A stretch of DNA of 48,595 bases. Origin: a virus. Every line of letters starts with the position of its first letter. Position 1 is the stretch's first letter. The stretch lies in IMG/VR virus record IMGVR_UViG_3300044799_000643, positions 1 through 48,595 of that record; one strand, 5' to 3'. Below, piece by piece: positions 16,152-23,932 of this stretch. The notes under the pieces were generated by a model. The model did not search any database and was not told the DNA's origin. It saw only the letters and a list, made by a program, of their open reading frames with translations. The position numbers and the translations under genes are program-made.

Positions 16152-16319
16152 TTATTCTCCTAACTGTTTGGTTTTGTTATTCCACCATATGAGCCAGTTT
16201 GTGAGGAAACTGATTTGAGTCGGTGTGAGGCTTGCTATGTATGTGAGGGTGTAACCGTATTCGTGGGCGATTAACCCCAACTCCTGCAGGTCTACTCGGT
16301 ATTTTATGGTTGTTTCGGT
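16152..16319 (-). CDS. Tail chaperone -1 frameshift extension (gpT-like)
   Basis: After the slippery site at 16325-16319 the -1 frame is open for 55 residues, from TETTIKYRVDLQELGLIAHE to NNKTKQLGE, ending at TAA 16154-16152. It has no start codon of its own and ends just before the tape-measure gene. This is the classical lambda G/GT arrangement: a small share of ribosomes shifts to make a longer chaperone that loads tape measure and tail tube. Confidence 0.8.
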   Translation of the reverse strand, partial: TETTIKYRVDLQELGLIAHEYGYTLTYIASLTPTQISFLTNWLIWWNNKTKQLGE

Positions 16320-16699
16320 AAAAAACGTGTAACTTCAGCGCTGAGAAGGGTGCTTAGGCGGGCAACCTTGTCGAAGGGCATCAACTCTATCTGTTCATAC
16401 GTGAGTTTGGGATAAGCTTTTTTGAGCATAGCGTGGAGGATGCGGTAGGCTCTTTCTTCAACATTGACGACGGATTCGAATGACTTGAATTCTTTGAGGC
16501 TGAGTCTGCCGAAGCGGACTGTGCCTAATACTTCATCTTTGAAGCTGAAGATTTCACTGGTTTCTTTGATGAGAAGCATTGGGTCAAACTGTGCTGCTGA
16601 GGCTTTCTGGGCTGCCTCCTTCTTTTCGTCTTCCGCCATTCTAGCTTCGAACTGCGCTATTTTTTCTGTGTTGACTTTTTCTTTGTCTTGTTCAGGCAT
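16304..16699 (-). CDS. Tail assembly chaperone (gpG-like)
   Basis: The 131-residue mostly helical protein with an acidic N-terminus (MPEQDKEKVNTEKIAQFEAR) lies between tail-tube genes and tape measure, the fixed place of tail assembly chaperones. It ends shortly after the slippery heptamer, giving the short form; frameshifting adds 55 residues. ATG 16699. Confidence 0.78.
   Translation of the reverse strand: MPEQDKEKVNTEKIAQFEARMAEDEKKEAAQKASAAQFDPMLLIKETSEIFSFKDEVLGTVRFGRLSLKEFKSFESVVNVEERAYRILHAMLKKAYPKLTYEQIELMPFDKVARLSTLLSAEVTRFLPKQP
16319..16325 (-). promoter_or_regulatory. -1 ribosomal frameshift slippery heptamer T TTT TTA
   Basis: In the zero frame the codons are CGT TTT TTA CCG, so T TTT TTA fits X XXY YYZ. 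The zero frame stops 15 bases later (TAA at 16304-16306), while the -1 frame is open for 55 codons. Confidence 0.82.
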
Positions 16700-16700
16700 T

Positions 16701-17090
16701 TTAGGTCGCCACGCATGTTAGGGCTTCGCCGCTCAACTTTTCTAGGACTCCGCCTGATTCTCCCGCCGAATGTTCCGAGCTTGTGATGATGCAGCCTGTT
16801 AGGGTGACATAGTGGCTGCCTAGGGGCGTTCCGATTGGGCTGAATATGATTTGAAATGTGGTTCCTGATAGAAGAAGGTTAGCGTATGTTTCATCGACGT
16901 ATAGTCGGTCGATGCTCCAAGTGTAAGTTTGGTTGCCTGACGCTAGAATTGCGGGGGATGCTGAATCTACACTGTACTCCTTGATTGCTTCAGCCGACAT
17001 TTTCACAGTGATATTCTTGCCGTAAGCGATAGCTACCGGGGTGGGCGTACCATAGAGTATTCGAGCGTTTCTTCCAACAACTACAGCCAT
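16701..17090 (-). CDS. Major tail tube protein, paralogue B
   Basis: The 129-residue beta-rich protein is clearly a duplicate of the next gene upstream (17106-17492): both share AYGKN(I)xVKM, IDRLYVDE, TLTGC(I/V)ITS and EHSAGESG. Position immediately before the tail chaperones fits a tail-tube protein. Ends GEALTCVAT. The two proteins could form mixed tubes or alternate positions, which is not known. Confidence 0.68.
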   Translation of the reverse strand: MAVVVGRNARILYGTPTPVAIAYGKNITVKMSAEAIKEYSVDSASPAILASGNQTYTWSIDRLYVDETYANLLLSGTTFQIIFSPIGTPLGSHYVTLTGCIITSSEHSAGESGGVLEKLSGEALTCVAT

Positions 17091-17105
17091 GTTCCTTCTA
17101 GCCTC

Positions 17106-17492
17106 CTAAGATGAGATGGCCACGCAGGTTAAGGCTTCTCCAGCCACTTTTTCGAGGACTGCGCCTGACTCGCCTGCAGAATGCTCGCATGAAGTGATTA
17201 CGCATCCGGTTAAAGTGACTTTAGGCGCGGCGTTTACGCCTGAAGGAGCAAAAATAATCGTGAATGTTGTGCCTCCAGTGATTATGATGCCATAGGCTTC
17301 GTCAACGTAGAGTCTGTCGATGCTGAAGGTGAACCCCTGGTTTCCTGAAGCCAAAAGTTCAGGTGCAGCGTGATCCATTGAACTGTCTTTAACTGCTTCC
17401 GCAGTCATTTTGACACTGATGTTTTTGCCGTAAGCAATTAACACCGCGTCCTTGTAGAGTCTGGCTACTCGGCCAGCATAGGGTCCTGCCAT
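17106..17492 (-). CDS. Major tail tube protein, paralogue A
   Basis: The 128-residue paralogue of the 16701 gene starts MAGPYAGRVARLYKDAVLIA. Immediately upstream lies the shared late promoter element (17531-17552), so it begins a tail transcription unit. ATG 17492 follows AAGGAAGAA. Shared EHSAGESG motif and beta content support a tail-tube role. Confidence 0.68.
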   Translation of the reverse strand: MAGPYAGRVARLYKDAVLIAYGKNISVKMTAEAVKDSSMDHAAPELLASGNQGFTFSIDRLYVDEAYGIIITGGTTFTIIFAPSGVNAAPKVTLTGCVITSCEHSAGESGAVLEKVAGEALTCVAISS

Positions 17493-17525
17493 TAATTATT
17501 CTTCCTTGTGTAGAAATATTCAGTT

Positions 17526-17577
17526 AGAATGCTTAAAAGAGTTGTTGCTTATCCCGAAGAAAAGGGGAAGAGAGAGG
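17526..17577. repeat. 52-bp exact direct repeat, copy A (contains late promoter)
   Basis: Identical to 28584-28635. Both copies lie just downstream of an encapsulin-like capsid gene and just upstream of the next leftward gene. On the minus strand it reads through a pyrimidine tract into GATAAGCAACAACTCTTTTA, including a TATA-like CTTTTAAG. Confidence 0.9.
17531..17552 (-). promoter_or_regulatory. Late promoter element 1
   Basis: Minus-strand ATAAGCAACAACTCTTTTAA, then GC; the TATA-like core lies about 40 bases before ATG 17492. Member of the eight-site family. Confidence 0.65.
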
Positions 17578-17590
17578 CGCACATTGTGTT

Positions 17591-18358
17591 TTAACGGATG
17601 TGAACTGTGCCTAGATTTACAGGATTTTCAAAGGCTTCTGGTCTGATATCTTGGATTTCACAGATAGCTTTAGGATTATGAATGAGAGGCGCTAAGGCTT
17701 CTGTAAAGTGGTATTGGTTATGGCTACTAAAAAGTTGTAAGTCCCAACCCATGAGAATTTCAAAGTTCTTTGAATCCCCAATCACCAACATGTTATTTTG
17801 CTCTCCGTTGCCATTATATAGGAATTTTGAAATATAGAATCCCTCTACTTCAAATGGTGCATGCATTGTATGTTTCGAACTTGATATGATGCTATAGGGT
17901 GGTTCGCACCCATTCCTGTGTAATTGTTTTGCCGCATTCCGAAAATCTTTTTCATAGTTCCCGCAAGACTTGATGACATTTCGTTTTTCAGCAGTCGCTA
18001 ATCCGTGTATTCCTAGGGCGGGCCAATCTTTATGTTCTCCTGTTAGAAGCAATGTGTCTTCTGCCTCAAAAATCTTAGTAACCGCCTTTTCAATCGTCTC
18101 GGAGTTAACAGGTGAATCAATACTTGCACTGATTATAGGTATCGTTAAAATTCCGCAAATTTCACCGCATGTCTGCAGAGCATCATCACCGACCTGTCCT
18201 ACATAAAATAGTTGTCTTCCGATAATGTGTTGTCGCATAAATTGGATTGCTTGGCTCTCAACGTTTTTTATCTCTTCACACTTCCTGAATTCTTCGCCTT
18301 TTCGACTTTGATACTTTCGCATGTACAAGAGTTGTTTTATTCTATTTTTATACGGCAT
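17591..18358 (-). CDS. Second encapsulin/HK97-like shell protein (capsid paralogue)
   Basis: This 255-residue product is homologous to the major capsid protein at 28670: EDTLLLTGEHKDWPALGIHG aligns with EDKLCFSGEYTGWRALGIQG, PPYSIISSSKH with GPYDLICRSAY, and NPKAICEI with RPTSICEI. These are hallmarks of the encapsulin-type HK97 fold. The N-terminal 70 residues differ from the main protein and are basic. It sits between tail genes, not with the head genes, and has its own TATA-like element (about 18391-18403) and GAGG before ATG 18358. It may be a minor capsid, a cargo shell, or a relic; role unknown. Confidence 0.72.
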   Translation of the reverse strand: MPYKNRIKQLLYMRKYQSRKGEEFRKCEEIKNVESQAIQFMRQHIIGRQLFYVGQVGDDALQTCGEICGILTIPIISASIDSPVNSETIEKAVTKIFEAEDTLLLTGEHKDWPALGIHGLATAEKRNVIKSCGNYEKDFRNAAKQLHRNGCEPPYSIISSSKHTMHAPFEVEGFYISKFLYNGNGEQNNMLVIGDSKNFEILMGWDLQLFSSHNQYHFTEALAPLIHNPKAICEIQDIRPEAFENPVNLGTVHIR

Positions 18359-18463
18359 GTTTTATTCCTCAAGGTTTAGTAAACCTTTTCAAGCATAAAA
18401 AAGTATCGTTTCGCCTGCTTGTCAATCCGTCTTGAAGCTAGAACGCTGTTAGTGCGTGCTAAG

Positions 18464-18931
18464 TTAGGTTTTTTTGAGTAGATTGCTGAAACTGTTCGTT
18501 AGTGCCATGGCTTTGAAATCATCCATGTATTTCTTTAGGACACTGTCAGAGAGAAAATCAATGTTATCACCCCATTGACTCTTAATAAGCCTTTTCAGTT
18601 CCAAGGGTGAAGGGTGGTAACTCTCACATTCTCTCTGGGCCATTATGAAGGCAAAGCCTAGCCACGCCCTGTAATAACGGTCTTCCTCTGCTATGAGGCT
18701 TAGCACCTTGACGCTCACACTGAGAAATTGTGGAAAGTTTCCGTCTGGGCTGGAACCGAAGACCCCTTCACTCACGTGTTGAGCATATACTTCGAGAGCG
18801 TCTTTGTACATTGCTTGGAGCATTTGGGTTTGAGGGTAACGGGCAGGTGGGAACTTCAGGATCCTGTCAATTAGAGAGAAAGGAAGGTTCACCAACAATT
18901 TCAGAATTCGCAATTTAAATTCGCAGTTCAT
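18464..18931 (-). CDS. Hypothetical late protein
   Basis: The 155-residue, mainly helical protein starts MNCEFKLRILKLLVNLPFSL. It lies between the second shell protein and tail-completion genes. Hydrophobic and aromatic patterning (YYRAWLGFAFIMAQRECESY) suggests a compact helical fold rather than a membrane protein. Family not recognised. Confidence 0.55.
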   Translation of the reverse strand: MNCEFKLRILKLLVNLPFSLIDRILKFPPARYPQTQMLQAMYKDALEVYAQHVSEGVFGSSPDGNFPQFLSVSVKVLSLIAEEDRYYRAWLGFAFIMAQRECESYHPSPLELKRLIKSQWGDNIDFLSDSVLKKYMDDFKAMALTNSFSNLLKKT

Positions 18932-18951
18932 ACAGGATTCTCTAGCTCAAA

Positions 18952-19380
18952 CTAGGCTTTGAATCTCCAAGTTGTAAGGGTGATTCTGACTGCTGCAATC
19001 TCCCAATCCACAGGTTGAGTGATAGGATACTTCTGAATTTCCCTGTTGCTGACCCAACTGTCAAAGGTGGTTCCCCCCAAGGTGGGGTCTGCGTCAAGCA
19101 AGTCTTCAGCCGCCTTAACCAGTTCAAGTACCTTATCTTCGTTTTCTTCGCTGTAAGCGCTTTTGCGAGCTAAGACAATGTAGAAATTGTCGAACACCCG
19201 TTTCTGAGCAGCTTCCGGATTAATTTGGCCTCCAGCCCACTCCACAAAACCGAATAACCCAGTGTATTTGACTGGGGGAGGCTCAGATCTGAACCAAGTC
19301 TTAACGTCAGTGAGGCCTACTCCACCGTCCAAAACTGTAAGAATAGCAGCTTTGATTGAAGCTGTGGTTTGTTCTGTCAT
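18952..19380 (-). CDS. Tail terminator-like protein
   Basis: The 142-residue product starts at ATG 19380 (MTEQTTASIKAAILTVLDG), overlapping the upstream stop as TGATG. Length, alpha/beta pattern (helix, strand YTGLFGFVEWAG, long helix, paired strands ending RITLTTWRF) and position after an HK97 gp10-like gene fit a tail terminator or tail-completion protein. Assignment rests on pattern and synteny. Confidence 0.6.
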   Translation of the reverse strand: MTEQTTASIKAAILTVLDGGVGLTDVKTWFRSEPPPVKYTGLFGFVEWAGGQINPEAAQKRVFDNFYIVLARKSAYSEENEDKVLELVKAAEDLLDADPTLGGTTFDSWVSNREIQKYPITQPVDWEIAAVRITLTTWRFKA

Positions 19381-19823
19381 CACTGCTCCATCCAAAGGTC
19401 AACATACAAACTGCGAAGCAGAGGTCTCGCAGCATCGCGAGCATCATTCATAAAGAATTTACCTCGCGAACCCGGATGCATCACCCACTTCGCAAAGATG
19501 GGATCACCTAAGACACTGTACCAGCGTAAGACGCTTGCATTGCGGGCTCGAATGACGTGGGGGTTTGTGCCCTTGTCCACATATTTTGCGTAGGGTGCTG
19601 TGGGGTAAACGCTGAATCCCTTGGGAGTTTCAACGCTTGTGACGCTGTTCTGGAGAACCCCTGTTTTGACAGGTACAAGCTGGCGAAGAATCGTTTCGAC
19701 GAGGCTTCTGCCCTGCTCACGCCACATCTGAGCCACCCTCAGAATAGGTCCTGTGTTTCCTGAAACGAAGCTTTGAACCCGGCTAGAACCTGCCCTAACA
19801 GTGACTTTAATTTTCTGAGCCAT
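19380..19823 (-). CDS. HK97 gp10-like head-tail/tail component
   Basis: The 147-residue product shows the family pattern PVKTGVLQNSVTSVETPKGF followed by YAKYVDKGTNPHVI and a C-terminal helix with FFMNDARDAARPLL. These motifs (P-x-x-T-G-x-L, Y-A-x-Y-V-E/D-x-G-T) are typical of HK97 gp10-like minor tail or tail-completion proteins. Lies between the connector and terminator genes as in many siphoviruses. Confidence 0.75.
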   Translation of the reverse strand: MAQKIKVTVRAGSSRVQSFVSGNTGPILRVAQMWREQGRSLVETILRQLVPVKTGVLQNSVTSVETPKGFSVYPTAPYAKYVDKGTNPHVIRARNASVLRWYSVLGDPIFAKWVMHPGSRGKFFMNDARDAARPLLRSLYVDLWMEQ

Positions 19824-20507
19824 CTAGGTCGCCGTACCCACATTGTAGGCTAGGGTGAGGTTGGTTGAGCTGGTTTCGGTTTCAGGCGGGCTAATTGCTG
19901 GGACAAGGTGTGCGGCCGGATAATTATCTGCGATGTACTCGTTCAAAAGATTGATGCCAATCGTGTAGAATGAATGGACTTTCTCATCTGGAACATCCCT
20001 CTGTTTGTAGAAGCCTGCAGCAAGGTAATTGCTGATGTCTCTGATGACGTCTCCAGGCGAGGTTAAGGGAACTGTGGCTCCGCAGCGTTCTAGGGCAATG
20101 TTGATGAAGTTGTCGGCTGTCGCAATAACCGTGTCAAGTTGGTCGTCGAAGCTGGTTTCTGTGAGGCTGATGAGTAAAAGGTTTTTTACGGTGTCCAATT
20201 CTCCGTACGGTCGGTCTGTGACTGCGTTCACGTAGAAACTAAATATTTCGGTGTTGTCAACTCCAGCCAGGACTGCTGTGACACTGTAGGTCCATTCACC
20301 CTTGACGGCTGGATCAGGCACATCATAGAGCATCGTATAAATGCCCCGGTCGACTCGGTCAAGGTCAAGTATAGTCTGGCTGCCTTGGGAGGCCCCCGCA
20401 GAGTCGTAGAAGAATATGTTTATGACGGTTGGGTCGATGGTGGTTCCTGTTTCATCTTTGAACGTGAGTGTCTTGGTGATTGTGTCTCCAGGATAAATTT
20501 TACCCAT
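19824..20507 (-). CDS. Connector/adaptor protein with N-terminal Ig-like domain
   Basis: The 227-residue product has an N-terminal beta sandwich (about 1-95; GDTITKTLTFKDETGTTIDP through EWTYSVTAV) followed by a helical domain starting YGELDTVKNLLLISLTETSF, which resembles the gp6-type head-tail connector fold. The last 30 residues are T/S-rich. A fusion of a surface domain to an adaptor is unusual. Directly precedes the gp10-like gene. Confidence 0.62.
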   Translation of the reverse strand: MGKIYPGDTITKTLTFKDETGTTIDPTVINIFFYDSAGASQGSQTILDLDRVDRGIYTMLYDVPDPAVKGEWTYSVTAVLAGVDNTEIFSFYVNAVTDRPYGELDTVKNLLLISLTETSFDDQLDTVIATADNFINIALERCGATVPLTSPGDVIRDISNYLAAGFYKQRDVPDEKVHSFYTIGINLLNEYIADNYPAAHLVPAISPPETETSSTNLTLAYNVGTAT

Positions 20508-20521
20508 GCTAACTGCTTCCT

Positions 20522-22168
20522 TTAACCGCTTCCTATTTGTATCGTCTTCTTTAAATCAGTTATTGCTAGCGGCTCAGCGTGTTTGGCTTGGTGAATGTTG
20601 ATTTCAGTTGAGTCGGCTGATTGAATGTTGATTTTTGTGATTATGAAGCCTGAACGGATTTTCGCATCACTGCAGAGAGTGATTGTCTGTGTGGCGTGGA
20701 CACTGGCGTTGCTGGTCTTCGTGATTGTTGACTGGATGACGATGCATGCGTCACTGGTTTTTGAGATTAGGTTTCCCGTTGTCTTAACTGCCGTATTCGA
20801 TGTTTTGGTGATTGTGACGCCTGAAACTTTGATGGCTGAGTCACTGTTCTTTGTGAGTGTTGCGGTGAAGAAGATTTTAGCGTCGCTTGTTTTCGTGATG
20901 AGGTTGCCTGTGACCTTGACTGCTGCATCGCTGTATTTTGTGACTGTGCCTGCGAGCCAGATGGTTGCGTCGCTTGTTTTCGTTTGGGTTTGAGTGGCTT
21001 TGACCGTTGTGTCTGAGGTTTTTGTGGTGAGTATGGTTGCTGTTACTCGCGCATCGCTTGTCTCGGTGAGGAGCTGGGTAACTTTGACTGCTGCGTTGGA
21101 AGTCTTGGTGATTAATCCTGTGCCTGCAGTTGTGACTTTAGCATCGCTCGTCAATGTGAGAAGCTGAGTCGCCTTTACTGCTGTATCACTGGATTTCGTG
21201 AGGAGTTGAATGATTCTTATTTGGGCATCGCTTGTTTTAGTCAGCAGAATGCCCAGAACCTTCACTGTTGCGTCGCTGGTTTTGGTGATGAGTTGAGTTG
21301 CCTTGACAGCGGCATTCGACGTTTTGTCGAGGATTCTTGTTCCAGTTGTTGAAACCATGGCATCGCTGGTTTTCGTGAAGGTCTGAGTTGCTTTGATTGC
21401 GCCATCACTGGTTTTCGTGAGTGCCTGCGTAACGTTGACGCGAGCGTCACTCAACTTGTCGATGAGTTGGGTTGCCTTAACCGCCGTATCACTGAGCTTC
21501 GTGAATGTTTGGGTGACCTTCACTCTTGCATCGCTTGATTTTGTTATGAGGTTGCCTAGAACTTTGATTGCTGAGTCAGAGGGTTGGGTGATGAGCTGGG
21601 TTGCCTTAACCGCCGTATCACTGAGCTTCGAGAGTGTCTGAGTTGCTTTAACAGATGCGTCGCTGGTTTCGGTTAAGAGATGGGTGACTAGGACTCTGGC
21701 ATCGCTGAGTTTACTTGTGGTTTGAGTGGCTTTGACTGCTGCGTCGCTGGTTTTGGTTAAGAGCTGAGTGACAACGATTCGTGCATCGCTGAGTTTGCTT
21801 GTGGTCTGAGTAGCCTTGACGGCGGAATCGCTGTTTTTGGTTAGGGTTACGGTGACTAGGACACGCGCGTCACTAGACTTGGTGAGAGTGTTGAATCCGA
21901 AAAAAAGACCGTACGGATGGGCTGTGTCATTTACTGTTGCGGTTTGGACATTTCCTGAAATTGTGACTTTAATAGAGTCTCCATTGTCGCAACTGCTAGA
22001 ATACCAGTCTGTCCTCGTGATTAAAACACTAAAGAATCCTGTATTGTCGGTTGTTACTGTATGTTCTTGCCCTTTGGTGTCGTTGCGGACTGTAACTGAA
22101 ATCCCGGGTTGGCCGACACCATTTTGCTGAACAGTACCATACACGAAATATGGGTGCAGCAGCGCCAT
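20522..22168 (-). CDS. Repetitive fibre protein with about two dozen short repeats
   Basis: The 548-residue product starts with a carboxypeptidase-regulatory-like domain (FVYGTVQQNGVGQPGISVTV to about residue 90). Residues 95-520 consist of about two dozen near-identical units of 14-19 residues of the type LTKTSDAAVKATQ. Such regular T/S-D-A-x-V/I repeats should fold as a beta-solenoid or fibrous stalk. Position beside connector genes and the N-terminal Ig-like domain suggest a virion surface fibre. DNA repeats make this a likely site of expansion/contraction. Confidence 0.68.
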   Translation of the reverse strand: MALLHPYFVYGTVQQNGVGQPGISVTVRNDTKGQEHTVTTDNTGFFSVLITRTDWYSSSCDNGDSIKVTISGNVQTATVNDTAHPYGLFFGFNTLTKSSDARVLVTVTLTKNSDSAVKATQTTSKLSDARIVVTQLLTKTSDAAVKATQTTSKLSDARVLVTHLLTETSDASVKATQTLSKLSDTAVKATQLITQPSDSAIKVLGNLITKSSDARVKVTQTFTKLSDTAVKATQLIDKLSDARVNVTQALTKTSDGAIKATQTFTKTSDAMVSTTGTRILDKTSNAAVKATQLITKTSDATVKVLGILLTKTSDAQIRIIQLLTKSSDTAVKATQLLTLTSDAKVTTAGTGLITKTSNAAVKVTQLLTETSDARVTATILTTKTSDTTVKATQTQTKTSDATIWLAGTVTKYSDAAVKVTGNLITKTSDAKIFFTATLTKNSDSAIKVSGVTITKTSNTAVKTTGNLISKTSDACIVIQSTITKTSNASVHATQTITLCSDAKIRSGFIITKINIQSADSTEINIHQAKHAEPLAITDLKKTIQIGSG

Positions 22169-22180
22169 CTTTTCTTCCTT

Positions 22181-23932
22181 CTAATAGTGATGTTCCCATT
22201 GTCCAGCGGCAATACACCAAATCCAGATTTTGCAGCCTGAAATTACGTTATATGTCAGGTCACCGGTATGACCGTAAATCATGCCGACCTGCGTTCCATT
22301 TGTGTACGCTATAGCAAGAGCACTCCACTGTATACCGTTATAGTTAAGGCTTGCATTGACTTCGCCGAGGCTGTGTCCAATATCTGTAGTATAGGGGTCT
22401 AGTCCATTCCAGTCTGAAGTTAGGTCGGTGTAATTGTAGAGCCATCCTCTTATTGTCCAATCGGAACTGTACACTGCAACTGCCATACTTCTATTGAACC
22501 ATTGGGAAGGAGAGAGAGTTGAAGGAAACGAATCGCCGAAAGTAGCATTAAAGCATTGATTAACTGTAGAACTGTCAGCATACACGATGTTTGGCACACT
22601 AACAGCCCCGCTTCCTTCAAAATGAACGCAGACATAATAGTTTACGCCAGCATAAACCTGATATTCTGATGGAAAACTGATTGGAAGACCCCAGGTAAAT
22701 TCCGTTGGGTACGCACCGCTCGCAAAACTTGCGTTTGCCCACGACGTAGTCAAAAGCGTCCAGTTCAGACTCGAATAAGTCCCTGTATTGTTAGCATAGT
22801 AAACTGCTACTTGATATCTTAACCCTGTCCACGTGGAATTAGAAAATACGTCTGCCGCCGCTAATGTGCCAGTGTGGCTTGCAGTGTAGAGAGTTCCCCA
22901 CATTTCAGAGTTGGTAGAGTAATCAAAAAGTGAATGTACAGTCTCGTTGAAAGCGTTGGATTCATAAACGTAACATGTTGGACTCCCAGAACCATAGAAT
23001 CTAAAGCGTACAGCGGTGTATTGAATTGCGGTAAACGTTGCATTAACATAATGTGCTTTTGTTGGAACAGCGCTGGGAAACACGTTCACCCAACTTCCTG
23101 TTTCCCCATAAACTACGTCGATAGTCATAGTTCCTGAAGCGTCACCACAATTCACCCAGAAGGCAATATTCCTTCCATAGGCTGCAGTAGTCAAATTAAG
23201 GACCAAATATGGAGTGTAGTCAGTTCCAGAAATTGCGTAACTTGTATATGTTGCGGTGTTTCCGTCATAAGCATTTGCTTCAGTAACCCAATCACTAGCC
23301 TGATAATCATTGAATGTGACATTACCCACAACGGAATTTAAATAGGAATTTGCTGTTCCGTTTCCACAAAGAAGCGCGTATTGATTCACAATATACGCGT
23401 ATGTTCTGGAAGGAAGAACTGTTGACATTTTCATGATTGTTGAAACGCAATATTCGAAATCATAGGAAGTATCTTTTATGACTGGATAGAATGAGGTAGT
23501 GCTGTTAGGTACCCGAATGTAGTAATTTTCGGAACCATTATAGGCTGCCCAAAATGCTGGACGGCCATAATATCCGTCTAGAATTACACGTGAAGTTAAT
23601 CCGCCGTGCCATCCGACTATTTGATTGCCTGTAGTAGCATCTGTACAGTTGTAATCTGTCCAGCCGCCATTAGCATAGCCTAAAGTGCCGTTATATACTA
23701 ACAATCCCATTTTGTACTTGTCGCCAAACATTCCCGTATAGATGTCTGTGTATCGGTCATAGGGCACTATGATTGAACCGTTTTCATCCCACGATGGAGA
23801 CTGCACGAAAACGTTGGCTGAGAGGTTGGCGATTTTTGTGGTTGAACCGTCGAATGGAACAGTCAGGGCGGTACCATTGTAGCAACGCCATGTAGTGCCC
23901 GTGTCATTGCTGAAGATGAAGAAAGCATTCAT
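22181..23932 (-). CDS. Large glycan-binding-type surface protein, C-terminal partner
   Basis: The 583-residue beta-rich protein starts MNAFFIFSNDTGTTWRC; SNDTGTTW is an Asp-box typical of sialidase-like beta-propellers (BNR repeats). It overlaps the upstream gene by the four bases ATGA. The upstream protein ends inside what looks like the same propeller, so the two may be one protein in related viruses. A middle segment (about 215-330) resembles a discoidin-like beta sandwich. Many NxS/T sequons. Probable adhesin or tail-fibre component. Confidence 0.58.
   Translation of the reverse strand: MNAFFIFSNDTGTTWRCYNGTALTVPFDGSTTKIANLSANVFVQSPSWDENGSIIVPYDRYTDIYTGMFGDKYKMGLLVYNGTLGYANGGWTDYNCTDATTGNQIVGWHGGLTSRVILDGYYGRPAFWAAYNGSENYYIRVPNSTTSFYPVIKDTSYDFEYCVSTIMKMSTVLPSRTYAYIVNQYALLCGNGTANSYLNSVVGNVTFNDYQASDWVTEANAYDGNTATYTSYAISGTDYTPYLVLNLTTAAYGRNIAFWVNCGDASGTMTIDVVYGETGSWVNVFPSAVPTKAHYVNATFTAIQYTAVRFRFYGSGSPTCYVYESNAFNETVHSLFDYSTNSEMWGTLYTASHTGTLAAADVFSNSTWTGLRYQVAVYYANNTGTYSSLNWTLLTTSWANASFASGAYPTEFTWGLPISFPSEYQVYAGVNYYVCVHFEGSGAVSVPNIVYADSSTVNQCFNATFGDSFPSTLSPSQWFNRSMAVAVYSSDWTIRGWLYNYTDLTSDWNGLDPYTTDIGHSLGEVNASLNYNGIQWSALAIAYTNGTQVGMIYGHTGDLTYNVISGCKIWIWCIAAGQWEHHY

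Noticed and set aside
20522-22168. Regular short repeats that look like a CRISPR array
   Set aside because: The repeat lies in one open frame coding TKTSDA-type peptides, has no unique spacers of constant length and varies at third codon positions.
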